Origin: CADEDH01 sp041394285
Lineage (GTDB): Bacteria > Actinomycetota > Acidimicrobiia > Acidimicrobiales > SZUA-35
Assembly (NCBI GenBank): GCA_041394285.1
Contig: JAWKIL010000003.1
Span: forward strand, 367,915-431,914
Length of the DNA stretch: 64,000 nucleotides
Direction of reading: 5' to 3'
Shown: positions 1 through 9,518 of the stretch, piece after piece
How the letters are laid out: each line of letters opens with the position of its first letter
How positions within the stretch are numbered: position 1 is the first letter of the stretch
Notes under the pieces: generated by a model
Database searches by the model: none
What the model saw: the letters and a program-made list of their open reading frames with translations, nothing else
What the model was told of the DNA's origin: nothing
Translations under genes and position numbers: made by a program

Positions 1-27
1 AACTATCTGAACTGCTTGGGACGTGCT

Positions 28-48
28 GTGATCAGGCCGGAGCCTGGA

Positions 49-52
<4 letters not shown>
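28..52. terminator. Hairpin at the 3' end of groEL
   Basis: An imperfect inverted repeat (arms GTGATC.GGC and GCC.GATCAC) overlaps the groEL stop codon. It could stop transcription of groESL, but no T-tract follows it on the minus strand, so a terminator role is only a guess. Confidence 0.3.
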
Positions 53-1692
<1,640 letters not shown>

Positions 1693-1700
1693 CGGCTACC

Positions 1701-1985
1701 TCACTTAACGATTGCCAGGACGTCACGCGACGACAGGATCAGCAGATCCTTGCCCTCGATCGTGATCTCGGTTCCGCCGTACTTCGAGTACACGACGGTG
1801 TCTCCCACGTTCACGTCCATGGGGATCAGGTCGCCGGAGTCAGACCGACGGCCGGTGCCGACAGCCAGCACCTCGCCCTGCTGGGGCTTCTCCTTGGCCG
1901 TATCGGGGATCACCAGACCGCTGGCGGTGACGGCCTCGGCGTCGTTGGGCCGTACGACAATTCGGTCTTCGAGTGGTTGAATCAT
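1701..1985 (-). CDS. groES: Co-chaperonin GroES (Hsp10)
   Basis: The 94-residue lid of the GroEL cage. The sequence begins MIQPLEDRIVVRP, the standard GroES opening, followed by the mobile-loop region around TASGLVIPDTAKEKP and the conserved DTVVYSKYGGTEI segment. It is first in the groES-groEL operon. Its start lies about 20 bases downstream of a perfect CIRCE palindrome, so heat-shock control by HrcA is likely. Nothing is unusual about length or composition. Confidence 0.98.
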   Translation of the reverse strand: MIQPLEDRIVVRPNDAEAVTASGLVIPDTAKEKPQQGEVLAVGTGRRSDSGDLIPMDVNVGDTVVYSKYGGTEITIEGKDLLILSSRDVLAIVK

Positions 1986-2004
1986 GCAGAGCTCCGTTTG
2001 GGCG

Positions 2005-2031
2005 TTAGCACTCTCAAGGGACGAGTGCTAA
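2005..2031 (-). promoter_or_regulatory. CIRCE operator (HrcA binding site) of groESL
   Basis: Perfect match to the CIRCE consensus: TTAGCACTC, nine spacer bases, then GAGTGCTAA. It sits directly upstream of groES. In many bacteria HrcA binds this inverted repeat and releases it on heat shock. hrcA itself is not in the window. Confidence 0.97.
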
Positions 2032-2073
2032 TGCTAAGCGCTCGATGCTCCGCCGCCAACCGTTACGAGATTT

Positions 2074-3588
2074 TTACGCGTCGGGGTGCGCCGGGAGGTG
2101 CGGGCTGGCTCCCTCGTGGATCAGCCGCTCCTCGCTGGGGGGTGGCTCGGGCGCCGGCCCCGGCGGGGTGATCAGGCCGTAGTGGCCGTCGTGGCGGCGG
2201 TAGACGACGTTGCGGCGCCCGGTGCGGGCGTTCTCGAACAGCGCGAAGCGTTCCCCGCCGGTGTCGAGCAGATCGAGGGCGTCGGCCACGCTGAGCCGGG
2301 GCACGGGCCGGTCGACGGCCACCACGTCGGGGCGGGCCAGCCGCTCCTGCAGGTCGGGGCGGTGGGCCAGGCCGTGGAGCTCCACCGCCGGGGTGCCGGG
2401 GGCTGCGGCCGCCGCTCCGACCAGCGGGGTGTGGGCCAGCACACAGTCGATCCCGGAGCTCTGCTCGGTGAACAGCAGGAAGTCGTAGCCGAGGAGATCG
2501 AGATCCCACAGCGCGTCGTCGAGTGCCAGGCGGGCCGGGGCGAACGACTTGTGCCGCACCACCTCCCGCTCGTCGGGCGGCAGGTCGATCCACGGGGTGG
2601 GGGCCGACGGTCGGTTGCCGTGGCGCCAGTGGCCGGGGGCCGGGGTGGCGCCCTCGGGCGAATGGCGGCGCCGGTCGGCCAGGCGGCCGAGGCTGGCCCG
2701 CAGGCGCTCCACCACCTGGTCGACGGCCTCGGGCATGGTCGACTCCGCCGCCTGGGCCCGGATGAGGCGGCCGTCGAGGTCGAGGGTCGCCTCGGCCCGG
2801 GACGATCGCTCGTCGGCGGGATTGGCGGTATGGGTGAGCTTGATCTGGCCCCAGAGCAGGCGGCCACCCTCGCCCGCCCGGTGGGCGCCGAGGTGGTGGG
2901 ACACCAGGCGGGCCACCTTCTCCCGGGCGTACTCGGCCGCCGCCTCCGACACCGCCCCCCGGCGCACCAGGGTCAGGGCCCCGGGCCCGGCGTCGGCCGG
3001 GGCGGGCGTCGGCTCGGCCCGCGGGTCGACACCGATCCACTGCTCCCGGATGGCGGCGTCGATCGTGTCGGCGTCGGTGTCGAAGGCGTCGGTGTCGGTG
3101 TCGGTGGCGAGCACGAAGGCGAGCGGGGGCAGGTCCGACCCCGGAGCAGGGTCGACCACCACGAACCGGTCGACGGCACGGACACCGGCGGCCAGAGGCG
3201 GGCCGCCGGCAGACAGACCCGCGGCCAGAGGCGGGCCGCCGGCAGACGAACCAGCGGCCAGAGGCGGGCCGCCGGCAGACAGACCCGCGGCCGGGGCCAG
3301 GAGGTGGAGGGAGGTGAGCACATCGCCGATGGCGGCCGGGCCCTGGGCCAACCCGTCGGCCCAGTGGACCACGGCGGTTGGGTGGTAGAGGCCGAGCAAC
3401 CCCTCCCGATCCCCGGCGGCCAGGGCCGTCAGCCACCGGCGGACGAGACGGACGGGCCGGGTGACCACGTCGACGCCGGCCTCGCCCGATCCGACGTCGA
3501 TCAGTTCCAGCTCCTCGGTCCGCCCCCGGCGCTGGATGCGCACGGTCCGGCGGCCGGGCTCGATCCGCAGCACTCTGCCTGCGGGCAT
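2074..3588 (-). CDS. hpf: Long ribosome hibernation factor with N-terminal SnoaL-like domain
   Basis: Probable ribosome-inactivating hibernation factor of the HPF/RaiA/S30AE family (504 residues). After a short basic N-terminus, residues about 45-180 look like a SnoaL/NTF2 fold. Residues about 205-300 match the S30AE ribosome-binding domain. The C-terminus holds two copies of the S30AE_C dimerisation domain (around ALDDALWDLDLLGYDF and SVADALDLLDTGGERFALF), as in the mycobacterial dormancy HPF. Inside the SnoaL-like part an 11-residue unit, GLSAGGPPLAA, repeats three times as a 33-bp DNA repeat. The ATG at 3588 was chosen because GAGGTGAGC precedes it. It follows a universal stress protein gene, and a DosR-like box lies about 114 bases upstream. 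Family confidence is high; the SnoaL call is moderate. Confidence 0.85.
   Translation of the reverse strand: MPAGRVLRIEPGRRTVRIQRRGRTEELELIDVGSGEAGVDVVTRPVRLVRRWLTALAAGDREGLLGLYHPTAVVHWADGLAQGPAAIGDVLTSLHLLAPAAGLSAGGPPLAAGSSAGGPPLAAGLSAGGPPLAAGVRAVDRFVVVDPAPGSDLPPLAFVLATDTDTDAFDTDADTIDAAIREQWIGVDPRAEPTPAPADAGPGALTLVRRGAVSEAAAEYAREKVARLVSHHLGAHRAGEGGRLLWGQIKLTHTANPADERSSRAEATLDLDGRLIRAQAAESTMPEAVDQVVERLRASLGRLADRRRHSPEGATPAPGHWRHGNRPSAPTPWIDLPPDEREVVRHKSFAPARLALDDALWDLDLLGYDFLLFTEQSSGIDCVLAHTPLVGAAAAAPGTPAVELHGLAHRPDLQERLARPDVVAVDRPVPRLSVADALDLLDTGGERFALFENARTGRRNVVYRRHDGHYGLITPPGPAPEPPPSEERLIHEGASPHLPAHPDA
3188..3297 (-). repeat. 33-bp in-frame tandem repeat inside hpf
   Basis: Three near-identical 33-bp units begin at about 3188, 3221 and 3254, with a partial fourth at 3287. 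They encode repeated GLSAGGPPLAA. The exact 33-bp period keeps the frame, so copy number could change without breaking the gene. Confidence 0.9.
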
Positions 3589-3701
3589 GACGCTCACCTC
3601 CTGGGCTCGGTCCGCCGGGGGTGGGGCCGTTCCGGCCGATCGATCGCGTGCCTCCGGGAACCTCTTCAAACCGAGCGTGACACCGACTCTCCACCGACGG
3701 G

Positions 3702-3716
3702 AGGGTCGATGGTCCC
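3702..3716 (-). promoter_or_regulatory. DosR/DevR-like box upstream of hpf
   Basis: On the minus strand this reads GGGACCATCGACCCT. It matches 10 of the 12 fixed positions of the mycobacterial DosR motif GGGACTTNNGNCCCT. It lies in the gap between the universal stress protein gene and hpf, the kind of genes the DosR regulon controls. A match of this size can occur by chance in GC-rich DNA. Confidence 0.4.
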
Positions 3717-3731
3717 CTCCGCCCGGCCCGT

Positions 3732-4697
3732 TCAGGCGGCCGGCACGGGAGAGGTCGACGGGATCACGGCGACGGGGGCCGATGAACCCACGATCAGCTG
3801 GCGCAGCCGGGGGCTGATCGTCATCCGGGCCAACCGGGCCCCGTGGCGCTTGCCCGCCACCACCAGCTCCACCGGCCCGCCGGTGGGCGGGGCCAGCGCG
3901 TCGACCACCGGGCCCGACACCACACGGAGCGTCACGTCCAGACCGGCATGGCGGTCCAGCACCTGCTCCCGAACCAGCTCCAGGTCCTCCCGGGCCCATG
4001 CCGCCTCCACCCCCGGGCCGAGGTAGGAGCCGAGGGTGTCGGAGGGGGAATCGGCCGGGAACACGGGTTGGAGGGCGATGGCGTGGACCAGCTCCAGCGG
4101 CAACCCCCGGGCGGCGGCGTACTCGGCCGCCCACAGCACGGCCAGATTGCTGGCGTCGCCGTAGCCGACCCCGGCCACGACCAGCGGCGGGCCCGACGAC
4201 GCAGGCGCCGGGCGGGTGGGATCGGGATGGGCCACCACCATCGGCAGGTTGGAGCGGTGCAGGATCTTGCGGGCGACGGCGCCCAGCAGCGGGAGGTGCC
4301 CGCCCCCAGCGCCGTGCATGCCCACCACGATGGCGGTGGCGTCGACAGCGGCGGCCACCCGCAGCACGGCGTGGGCCGGCTCGTCGTCAACCACGTGGGT
4401 GACCACCGGTCGGCCGGTGGCCCGGGCCGGCTCGGCCCACGGGCCCTCCAGGTCGGCCTCGGCCACCCGGCGTACGGCTTCCCCGTCGGACTGGAAGGCG
4501 GCGGCCGCCAACTCGGCCGCGGGATGGATGCCGTGGACGAGGTGGACCGTTCCGCCTTCGGGTACCCGAGCGGCGGCCCAGGCGGCGGCGGCCACCGACA
4601 GGGCGGACCCGTCGAGGCCGACCACGACCCGTTGGAGGGGAGCCACCATGGGGCCGCCCGAGTGGGCGGCGGCGGCAGGGGCGACGGGCGGGGCCAT
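3732..4697 (-). CDS. Tandem universal stress protein
   Basis: Cytoplasmic protein of 321 residues with two UspA domains, residues about 20-160 and 170-315. Each begins with a hydrophobic strand and the first carries the conserved Asp (VVVGLDGSALSV). The first domain keeps an ATP-binding-type loop (GMHGAGGG...LLGAVA); the second has a degenerate loop and may not bind nucleotide. A start at the internal ATG giving MVAPLQRVVVG is also possible. The gene follows the CBS-domain gene by 16 bases, so the two form an operon, and hpf follows. Tandem Usp proteins next to HPF and CBS proteins are typical of hypoxia or dormancy regulons in Mycobacterium. Confidence 0.9.
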   Translation of the reverse strand: MAPPVAPAAAAHSGGPMVAPLQRVVVGLDGSALSVAAAAWAAARVPEGGTVHLVHGIHPAAELAAAAFQSDGEAVRRVAEADLEGPWAEPARATGRPVVTHVVDDEPAHAVLRVAAAVDATAIVVGMHGAGGGHLPLLGAVARKILHRSNLPMVVAHPDPTRPAPASSGPPLVVAGVGYGDASNLAVLWAAEYAAARGLPLELVHAIALQPVFPADSPSDTLGSYLGPGVEAAWAREDLELVREQVLDRHAGLDVTLRVVSGPVVDALAPPTGGPVELVVAGKRHGARLARMTISPRLRQLIVGSSAPVAVIPSTSPVPAA

Positions 4698-4713
4698 GGC
4701 CGGATCAGCCCGC

Positions 4714-5133
4714 TCAGGCGTCGTCGTCGTCGACGAGCATGTAGAGCAGGTCGTAGCTGCTCAGCAGGCCCACGGTCTCGCCGTTGTCGGTCACCACCAG
4801 GTGGTGGATGTGCTCGTTGCGCATCGCGGCGGCGGCCTGCGACACCGAGGCCGTGTACTCGAGGCTCACCAGCGGGCCGGACATGATCGTGCCCACGGCC
4901 TCGTTGGCCGGCACATCGGCCAGGTCGGAGCCGGTGATCATGCCCACCGCCTCACCCCGGCTGTCGAGCACGGGCAGGGCGTGCAGCCCCGATTCCTGCA
5001 GCAGGCGGCGGGCGGCGCCCACGGCGTCGGACGCCTCCACGGCGATCACGTCACCGGTCATGAGGTCGCCGATGTTCTCCACGGTGCTCCGGTGCGAGCG
5101 GTTCTGGGTCGGGTGCTCGGCCATCTTCGGCAT
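4714..5133 (-). CDS. Two-CBS-domain protein (hypoxic response type)
   Basis: Small soluble protein of 139 residues made almost entirely of a CBS pair: first copy around GDLMTGDVIAVEASDAVGAA to GMITGSDLAD, second around VGTIMSGPLVSLEYTASVSQ to VGLLSSYDLLYML. CBS pairs usually sense adenine nucleotides. The size and layout resemble mycobacterial hypoxic response protein 1. It is the first gene of the CBS-Usp operon, with a DosR-like box about 77 bases upstream. The ligand cannot be read from the sequence. Confidence 0.9.
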   Translation of the reverse strand: MPKMAEHPTQNRSHRSTVENIGDLMTGDVIAVEASDAVGAARRLLQESGLHALPVLDSRGEAVGMITGSDLADVPANEAVGTIMSGPLVSLEYTASVSQAAAAMRNEHIHHLVVTDNGETVGLLSSYDLLYMLVDDDDA

Positions 5134-5209
5134 CTCCGTGTCCTTCGGGTCGGTTGATGGGGGGACTCTTTCTACGGCCTGAACCTACGCCCGCCCCGGT
5201 GAGCCGGGG

Positions 5210-5224
5210 AGTGCCGAAGGTCCC
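5210..5224 (-). promoter_or_regulatory. DosR/DevR-like box upstream of the CBS-Usp operon
   Basis: The minus strand reads GGGACCTTCGGCACT, 10 of 12 fixed positions of GGGACTTNNGNCCCT. It lies upstream of the CBS gene and is the second such site in this cluster. Confidence 0.35.
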
Positions 5225-5430
5225 GAGGTTCCAGGGCCCGGCGGCGGGAGAACAGTGGCTACCGCCGAACCTACCGGATCGCCTACCGACGGTCCCGGAC
5301 CCCGAGAAATGCCTGGTGGGAGTGCATTCGGTAGGGGCGGCGGTAGGTCGGGCGGGAGGGGTCGGCGCCTCAATGGACGGGCGCCGCCGGGAACCGATCG
5401 CAGCGGCGCCGAGAGGTGGAGGAGAGCAAC

Positions 5431-6399
5431 GTGTACGACGACATCACCCGGGCCTGGCTCCGCTGGGTGCGCTCGCTCCGGGGCGGGCGGACCCTGCGAC
5501 GCTGGGCCGACGACCATCCGGCGCTGGCCGGATGGACGGTGGAGGATCTCGGGTCGCCCCGGTGCGGGGAGCGGACCGATGCCATGCAGGCGGCGCTGGT
5601 GCGCCTGGCCCAATCCGGTGACCAGGCGGCGGCCAGCACACTGATCGTGCAGCTCCGGCCGGGGCTCACCGGGGTGGCCTGGCGGGCCTGGCACCGGCGC
5701 TGCGCCGGGCCCCGCCCGTTCGCCTCACTGGGCGACACCCGCGACGAGGTGCTGAGCGCCTTCGGCGAGACCCTGGCCTGCCACCGGCTCGACCGGCGGC
5801 CGGCCCGGATCGCCGCCAACCTCGTGCTCGACACCCACCAGCGGCTGTGGCGGGCCGCCGGCCGGGACGACCGGGCGGCAGCGGCCGCCGTAGCGGTGTC
5901 GGTGGCCGCGGCCGGCCGGGCGGTCCGGGCCGGGGCGGCGGCGGGATCGCCCGACGAGGTGGCGGGAGCGCTCGACCTGACCACGGCAGTGGCTGCCGCC
6001 GTCCACCGACTGCCCGGAACCGAGGCCAGCCGCCGGCTGTCGGCCGAGCTGGCGTTCCGGGCCTGGATCCTCGACGAGCCGAGCGCCCTCATCGCCCGGG
6101 AGCTCGGCCTCGGGCGCAAAGCGGTGGACGTCCGCCTGTGCCGGCTCCGGACGCTGGTTCGGGCCAGCCAGGCCGGGCGCACAGCCGACGCCACCCGGGC
6201 GCTGCGGGCGGCTCGGGCCACGGCCAACCGGGCGGCGGCCGCCGGCAGCGGCGACCGCGCCGACAGCGGCGGCGACCGCGCCGACAGCGGCGGCGACCGC
6301 GCCGACAGCGGCGCCGGCGGTCAGGCGGTGGCGAGGCGGAGCGAGGGATCGGCACCGGCATCGAGGCCGGTGGCGCCGTCGTGCGCCAGGCGCCAATGA
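5431..6399 (+). CDS. Sigma-70-like regulatory protein with repeat tail
   Basis: Protein of about 322 residues, not firmly recognised. A stretch around VRLAQSGDQAAASTLIVQLRP resembles sigma region 2 openings. Residues about 205-245 (FRAWILDEPSALIARELGLG, then AVDVRLCRLRTLV) look like a region-4 helix-turn-helix. The C-terminus repeats GDRADSG three times on a 21-bp DNA repeat. GTG 5431 is preferred over 5416 because GGAGGAG lies just upstream of it. The last 79 bases overlap the 3' end of tsaD on the other strand. It may be a divergent sigma factor or a DNA-binding protein derived from one. Confidence 0.6.
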   Translation: MYDDITRAWLRWVRSLRGGRTLRRWADDHPALAGWTVEDLGSPRCGERTDAMQAALVRLAQSGDQAAASTLIVQLRPGLTGVAWRAWHRRCAGPRPFASLGDTRDEVLSAFGETLACHRLDRRPARIAANLVLDTHQRLWRAAGRDDRAAAAAVAVSVAAAGRAVRAGAAAGSPDEVAGALDLTTAVAAAVHRLPGTEASRRLSAELAFRAWILDEPSALIARELGLGRKAVDVRLCRLRTLVRASQAGRTADATRALRAARATANRAAAAGSGDRADSGGDRADSGGDRADSGAGGQAVARRSEGSAPASRPVAPSCARRQ

Positions 6400-7412
6400 G
6401 CGGCGGCGGCGATCATGGCGGCGTTGTCGGTGCAGTACGCCCGGGACGGCACGAGGTGGTCGAGCCCCGCCTCGGCGGCCGCCTGGGCGAAGCGCTGGCG
6501 CAGGCGGGAGTTCGCCGCCACGCCGCCGCCGAGGGCCACGGCGGCGGCCCGGTGGCGCTTGGCCGCCCGCAGCACCTTGGTCACCAGCACGTCCACCACG
6601 GCCTCCTGGAAGCTGGCGGCCAGGTCGGGGTTGGTGGCCTCGGGGTGGCGGCGGACGTAGTTGATCACGGCCGTCTTCATGCCGCTGAAGGAGAAGTCGA
6701 GGCCGTCGTCGATCATCCCCCGGGGGAAGCGGATGGCGGCCGGGTCGCCCTCGGCCGACAGGGCGTCGATGATCGGCCCGCCGGGGTAGCCCAGGCCGAG
6801 GTAGCGGGCCACCTTGTCGAAGGCCTCGCCGGCGGCGTCGTCGACCGTGGAGCCCAGGATCCGGTACCGGCCTGGTTCGTCGACCTTCACGATCATGGTG
6901 TGGCCGCCCGACACGAGCAGCACCACCAGGGGCAGGCCGATGTCGGGCCGCTCCAGGAAGGCGGCGAACAGGTGGCCCTCCATGTGGTTGACGCCGACGT
7001 AGGGCACGTCCCACGCCAGAGCCAGAGCCTTGGCCGAGCTCACCCCCACCAGCAGGGCTCCGATGAGGCCGGGGCCCCGGGTGGCGGCCACGGCGTCGAC
7101 GGCCGGCCGCTGGCCGGTTCCCAGCCCGACGGTGGTCAGGCCGGCGTCGGCCAGTGCCTGGCCCACCACCGGCTCCAGCATCTCGAGATGGGCCCGGCTG
7201 GCCACCTCGGGTACCACGCCCCCGAACTCGGCGTGCACGGCCACCTGCGACGAGACCACGTTCGACAGGACCTCGATCCGGGGCGGGGCGCCGCCCGCGG
7301 TGGCGGCGGTGGGGCGCTCGGCCCGTACGACGGCGGCCGACGTCTCGTCGCAGCTGGTCTCGATGGCCAGGATGGTGGTGGTCGTCCGGCTCGTGTCCGT
7401 GGTCGTGTCCAT
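6321..7412 (-). CDS. tsaD: tRNA t6A37 threonylcarbamoyltransferase TsaD
   Basis: Transfers threonylcarbamoyl from the adenylate to A37 of ANN-decoding tRNAs, working with TsaB and TsaE. The 363-residue protein shows LAIETSCDETSAAVV near the N-terminus, the metal-binding HMEGH motif around residue 135 and the LVSGGHT nucleotide-binding stretch. It is the last gene of a tsaE-tsaB-rimI-tsaD operon, 15 bases behind rimI. Its final codons overlap the convergent sigma-like gene. Confidence 0.97.
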   Translation of the reverse strand: MDTTTDTSRTTTTILAIETSCDETSAAVVRAERPTAATAGGAPPRIEVLSNVVSSQVAVHAEFGGVVPEVASRAHLEMLEPVVGQALADAGLTTVGLGTGQRPAVDAVAATRGPGLIGALLVGVSSAKALALAWDVPYVGVNHMEGHLFAAFLERPDIGLPLVVLLVSGGHTMIVKVDEPGRYRILGSTVDDAAGEAFDKVARYLGLGYPGGPIIDALSAEGDPAAIRFPRGMIDDGLDFSFSGMKTAVINYVRRHPEATNPDLAASFQEAVVDVLVTKVLRAAKRHRAAAVALGGGVAANSRLRQRFAQAAAEAGLDHLVPSRAYCTDNAAMIAAAAHWRLAHDGATGLDAGADPSLRLATA

Positions 7413-7427
7413 GGGGCGCTGCTGCTC

Positions 7428-8120
7428 TCAGTGGGGTCGTTGCGGTTGAGCCGGCTCGTGTCCGACGGGTGGCGGGATCTCCTCATGGACGGCCTCGCCG
7501 ACGGCACCGTCCGCAGCGGGATCGGCGGGTGGGACACCAGCCGAGGTGGGACCGCCGGTGGGACCGGTTGGTGGGAGATCGGCGGGGGCGAGGAGGTCGG
7601 CGCCGGGATCGGCGAACGGGGCGAGGTCGTGGAGCCACATGATCACGGCGTCCTCGCCGTCGGGGTAGTACCCGGGGCGGACGCCGGCCGAGTCGAACCC
7701 GAGGCTGGCGTAGAGGGCCTGGGCCACCGTGTTCGAGGCCCGCACCTCGAGCGTGAACCCGGTGGCGGCCCGGCGGGCGGCCTCGGCCAGCAGTGCCTCG
7801 CACAGGCGGCGGCCGATGCCCCGGCCCGACCAGTTGCGGGCCACGGCCAGGTTCAGCATGTGGGCCTCACCGGCGGCGTACATGACCCCGCCGAACCCCA
7901 CCACGGTCACCCCGGCGCTGGCCACCAGCCAGTGCCGGTCGTCGCCGGACCGGTCGAGCTCACCGGCGAACAGGGTGCGGGACCACGGGTCCCGGTTGCG
8001 GTCGGCCTCGATGGCGGTGATGGCCCGCAGGTCGCGCCGGCGCAGCTCCCGCAGCCGCACCCGGGCCGGACGGGCCGCCCGGGTCGGGGCCGCCGATGGT
8101 GGCGGTTGCCGGCCGCTCAT
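7428..8120 (-). CDS. rimI: GNAT acetyltransferase RimI
   Basis: GCN5-type N-acetyltransferase; the family acetylates the N-terminus of ribosomal protein S18 and other proteins. Domain core at residues about 20-160: IEADRNRDPWSRTLF, the acetyl-CoA loop NWSGRGIGRRLCEALL, and ALYASLGFDSAGVRPGYY. The protein has 230 residues and a Pro/Ala/Gly-rich tail of about 60 residues beyond the usual end. Its ATG overlaps the tsaB stop (ATGA), so translation is probably coupled. Between tsaB and tsaD is the canonical place for rimI in actinobacteria. Confidence 0.92.
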   Translation of the reverse strand: MSGRQPPPSAAPTRAARPARVRLRELRRRDLRAITAIEADRNRDPWSRTLFAGELDRSGDDRHWLVASAGVTVVGFGGVMYAAGEAHMLNLAVARNWSGRGIGRRLCEALLAEAARRAATGFTLEVRASNTVAQALYASLGFDSAGVRPGYYPDGEDAVIMWLHDLAPFADPGADLLAPADLPPTGPTGGPTSAGVPPADPAADGAVGEAVHEEIPPPVGHEPAQPQRPH

Positions 8121-8854
8121 CGGGGGGTGTGGCGGGTGGTGACGTTGATGTGCACGTCGGGGTCGCGCAGGTACACGGGGGCCACCAGGTGGCCGGGCAG
8201 GGCCAGGCGGCGGCCGGCCAGCGTCACCATCACCGCCGCCGACGGCTCCCGGCCCGGTACGAGGCCCGCCCCGTACCACTCCGGGTACCGGTCGGCCCCG
8301 TCGCCCACCGTCACCGGCTGGCCGGCCCCGGCGGCGCCGGGCGCCACGGCCTCGGGACGGCCGACCACCGGGGCGCCGTCGGCACCGTCGGGGCCGAACC
8401 GCTGCTGGAAGACCTCGCCCCGGCGGGCGTCGACCACCGCCAGCAGCGGCCGGTCGGGCTCCGCTCCGGCCAGGATCTCCAGGCTCGACAGGGCGACCAC
8501 GGGCCGGGCCGCCACCAGGGCCAGTGTGCGCACGGTGGCCAGCCCCACCCGGAGACCGGTGAACCGGCCGGGGCCCACGTCGACGGCGAAGCACCCGATC
8601 TGGTCCAGGGTGAGGCCGGCGTCGGCCAGGGTTCGGGCCACCAGCGGGGTCAACTCCTCGGCGTGGCGACGGTCGGTGGCCACCTCGTGGGCCACCGCCT
8701 CGGCCGCCGGGGCGCCGGCCCGGCCCACCGCCACCCCCACCACCGACGTCGATGAGGTGATGGCCAGGCACAGCCGGCCGGCCACATCCTCGCCGTCGGG
8801 CTGCGGCGCCGGACCGGGCGCAGCGGTCGTCGCCTCGCCGCCGGCGCTCAGCAC
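8117..8854 (-). CDS. tsaB: t6A biosynthesis scaffold protein TsaB
   Basis: Partner of TsaD in threonylcarbamoyladenosine synthesis, an inactive member of the ASKHA fold. Diagnostic segments are LAITSSTSVVGVAV, RRHAEELTPLVARTLADAGL and GPGRFTGLRVGLATVRTLAL. I placed the start at a GTG whose GTGCTGA overlaps the tsaE stop. A later GTG at 8785 would remove a 23-residue leader and is also possible. The 3' end overlaps rimI by four bases. Confidence 0.9.
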   Translation of the reverse strand: MLSAGGEATTAAPGPAPQPDGEDVAGRLCLAITSSTSVVGVAVGRAGAPAAEAVAHEVATDRRHAEELTPLVARTLADAGLTLDQIGCFAVDVGPGRFTGLRVGLATVRTLALVAARPVVALSSLEILAGAEPDRPLLAVVDARRGEVFQQRFGPDGADGAPVVGRPEAVAPGAAGAGQPVTVGDGADRYPEWYGAGLVPGREPSAAVMVTLAGRRLALPGHLVAPVYLRDPDVHINVTTRHTPR

Positions 8855-9354
8855 GGCACGGCCCACGGTTCGAGGTCGCGGGCCAGCGCGGCCCGGCGGG
8901 CCAACCAGGAGGGGCCGTGGAGGCCGATCCGCAGCTGGCGGCGGTCGGGGTCGCCGTCCCGGTCGTCGAAGCGGAGCTCCACCGTGGCCCGGCTGGCCGG
9001 GAGCACGGCGTCGATTCGCTCGCCCCATTCCACCACCGTCACCCCCGCCTCCAGCAGCTCCGGGAGGTCGAGGTCGAGCGTGTCGTCGGGGTCGTCGATG
9101 CGGTAGACGTCGAGATGATGGAGCGGGAGACGGCCTTCGTACTCGCTCACGATGGTGAAGGTGGGGCTCGTGATCCGGTCGGCCACGCCCAGGGCGGCCC
9201 CCAGGCCCTGGGTGAAGCAGGTCTTGCCCGCCCCCAGATCGCCGGTGAGCACGAGCACGTCGCCGTGGCCGAGGTGGGGGGCCACGGTGCCGGCCAGGGC
9301 CCGGGTGCCCTCGGCATCATCGGTCTGGGCGCAGAGCCAGGCGGATTGCTCCAT
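8848..9354 (-). CDS. tsaE: t6A biosynthesis ATPase TsaE
   Basis: P-loop ATPase that drives turnover of the TsaBD complex. The 168-residue protein has the Walker A motif GDLGAGKTCFTQGL, then ITSPTFTIVSEYEG, HHLDVYRIDD and VVEWGERI, all hallmarks of the family. It is the first gene of the t6A operon; the divergent dehydratase gene starts 164 bases away. No promoter could be recognised in the gap. Confidence 0.95.
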   Translation of the reverse strand: MEQSAWLCAQTDDAEGTRALAGTVAPHLGHGDVLVLTGDLGAGKTCFTQGLGAALGVADRITSPTFTIVSEYEGRLPLHHLDVYRIDDPDDTLDLDLPELLEAGVTVVEWGERIDAVLPASRATVELRFDDRDGDPDRRQLRIGLHGPSWLARRAALARDLEPWAVPC

Positions 9355-9518
9355 GAGTCGAGGCTACGGCGGGTTCCCGGGAACCCGAAGCCCCGAACAG
9401 CCGTCAGGGTGCCCGGCCGGTGGGCCGCTCGCCACCAGCCCGCAACTGCTCGCCGGCCCCTCCCCGCCGGCCCCCGCCCACCAGCGCACCGACGGGGAGC
9501 GGCTAACCTCCCCCGGCG

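Noticed and set aside
5847..9158. An 1103-residue open frame on the plus strand
   Set aside because: It lies opposite the t6A operon and out of frame with the sigma-like gene. No domain is seen; it is a composition artefact.
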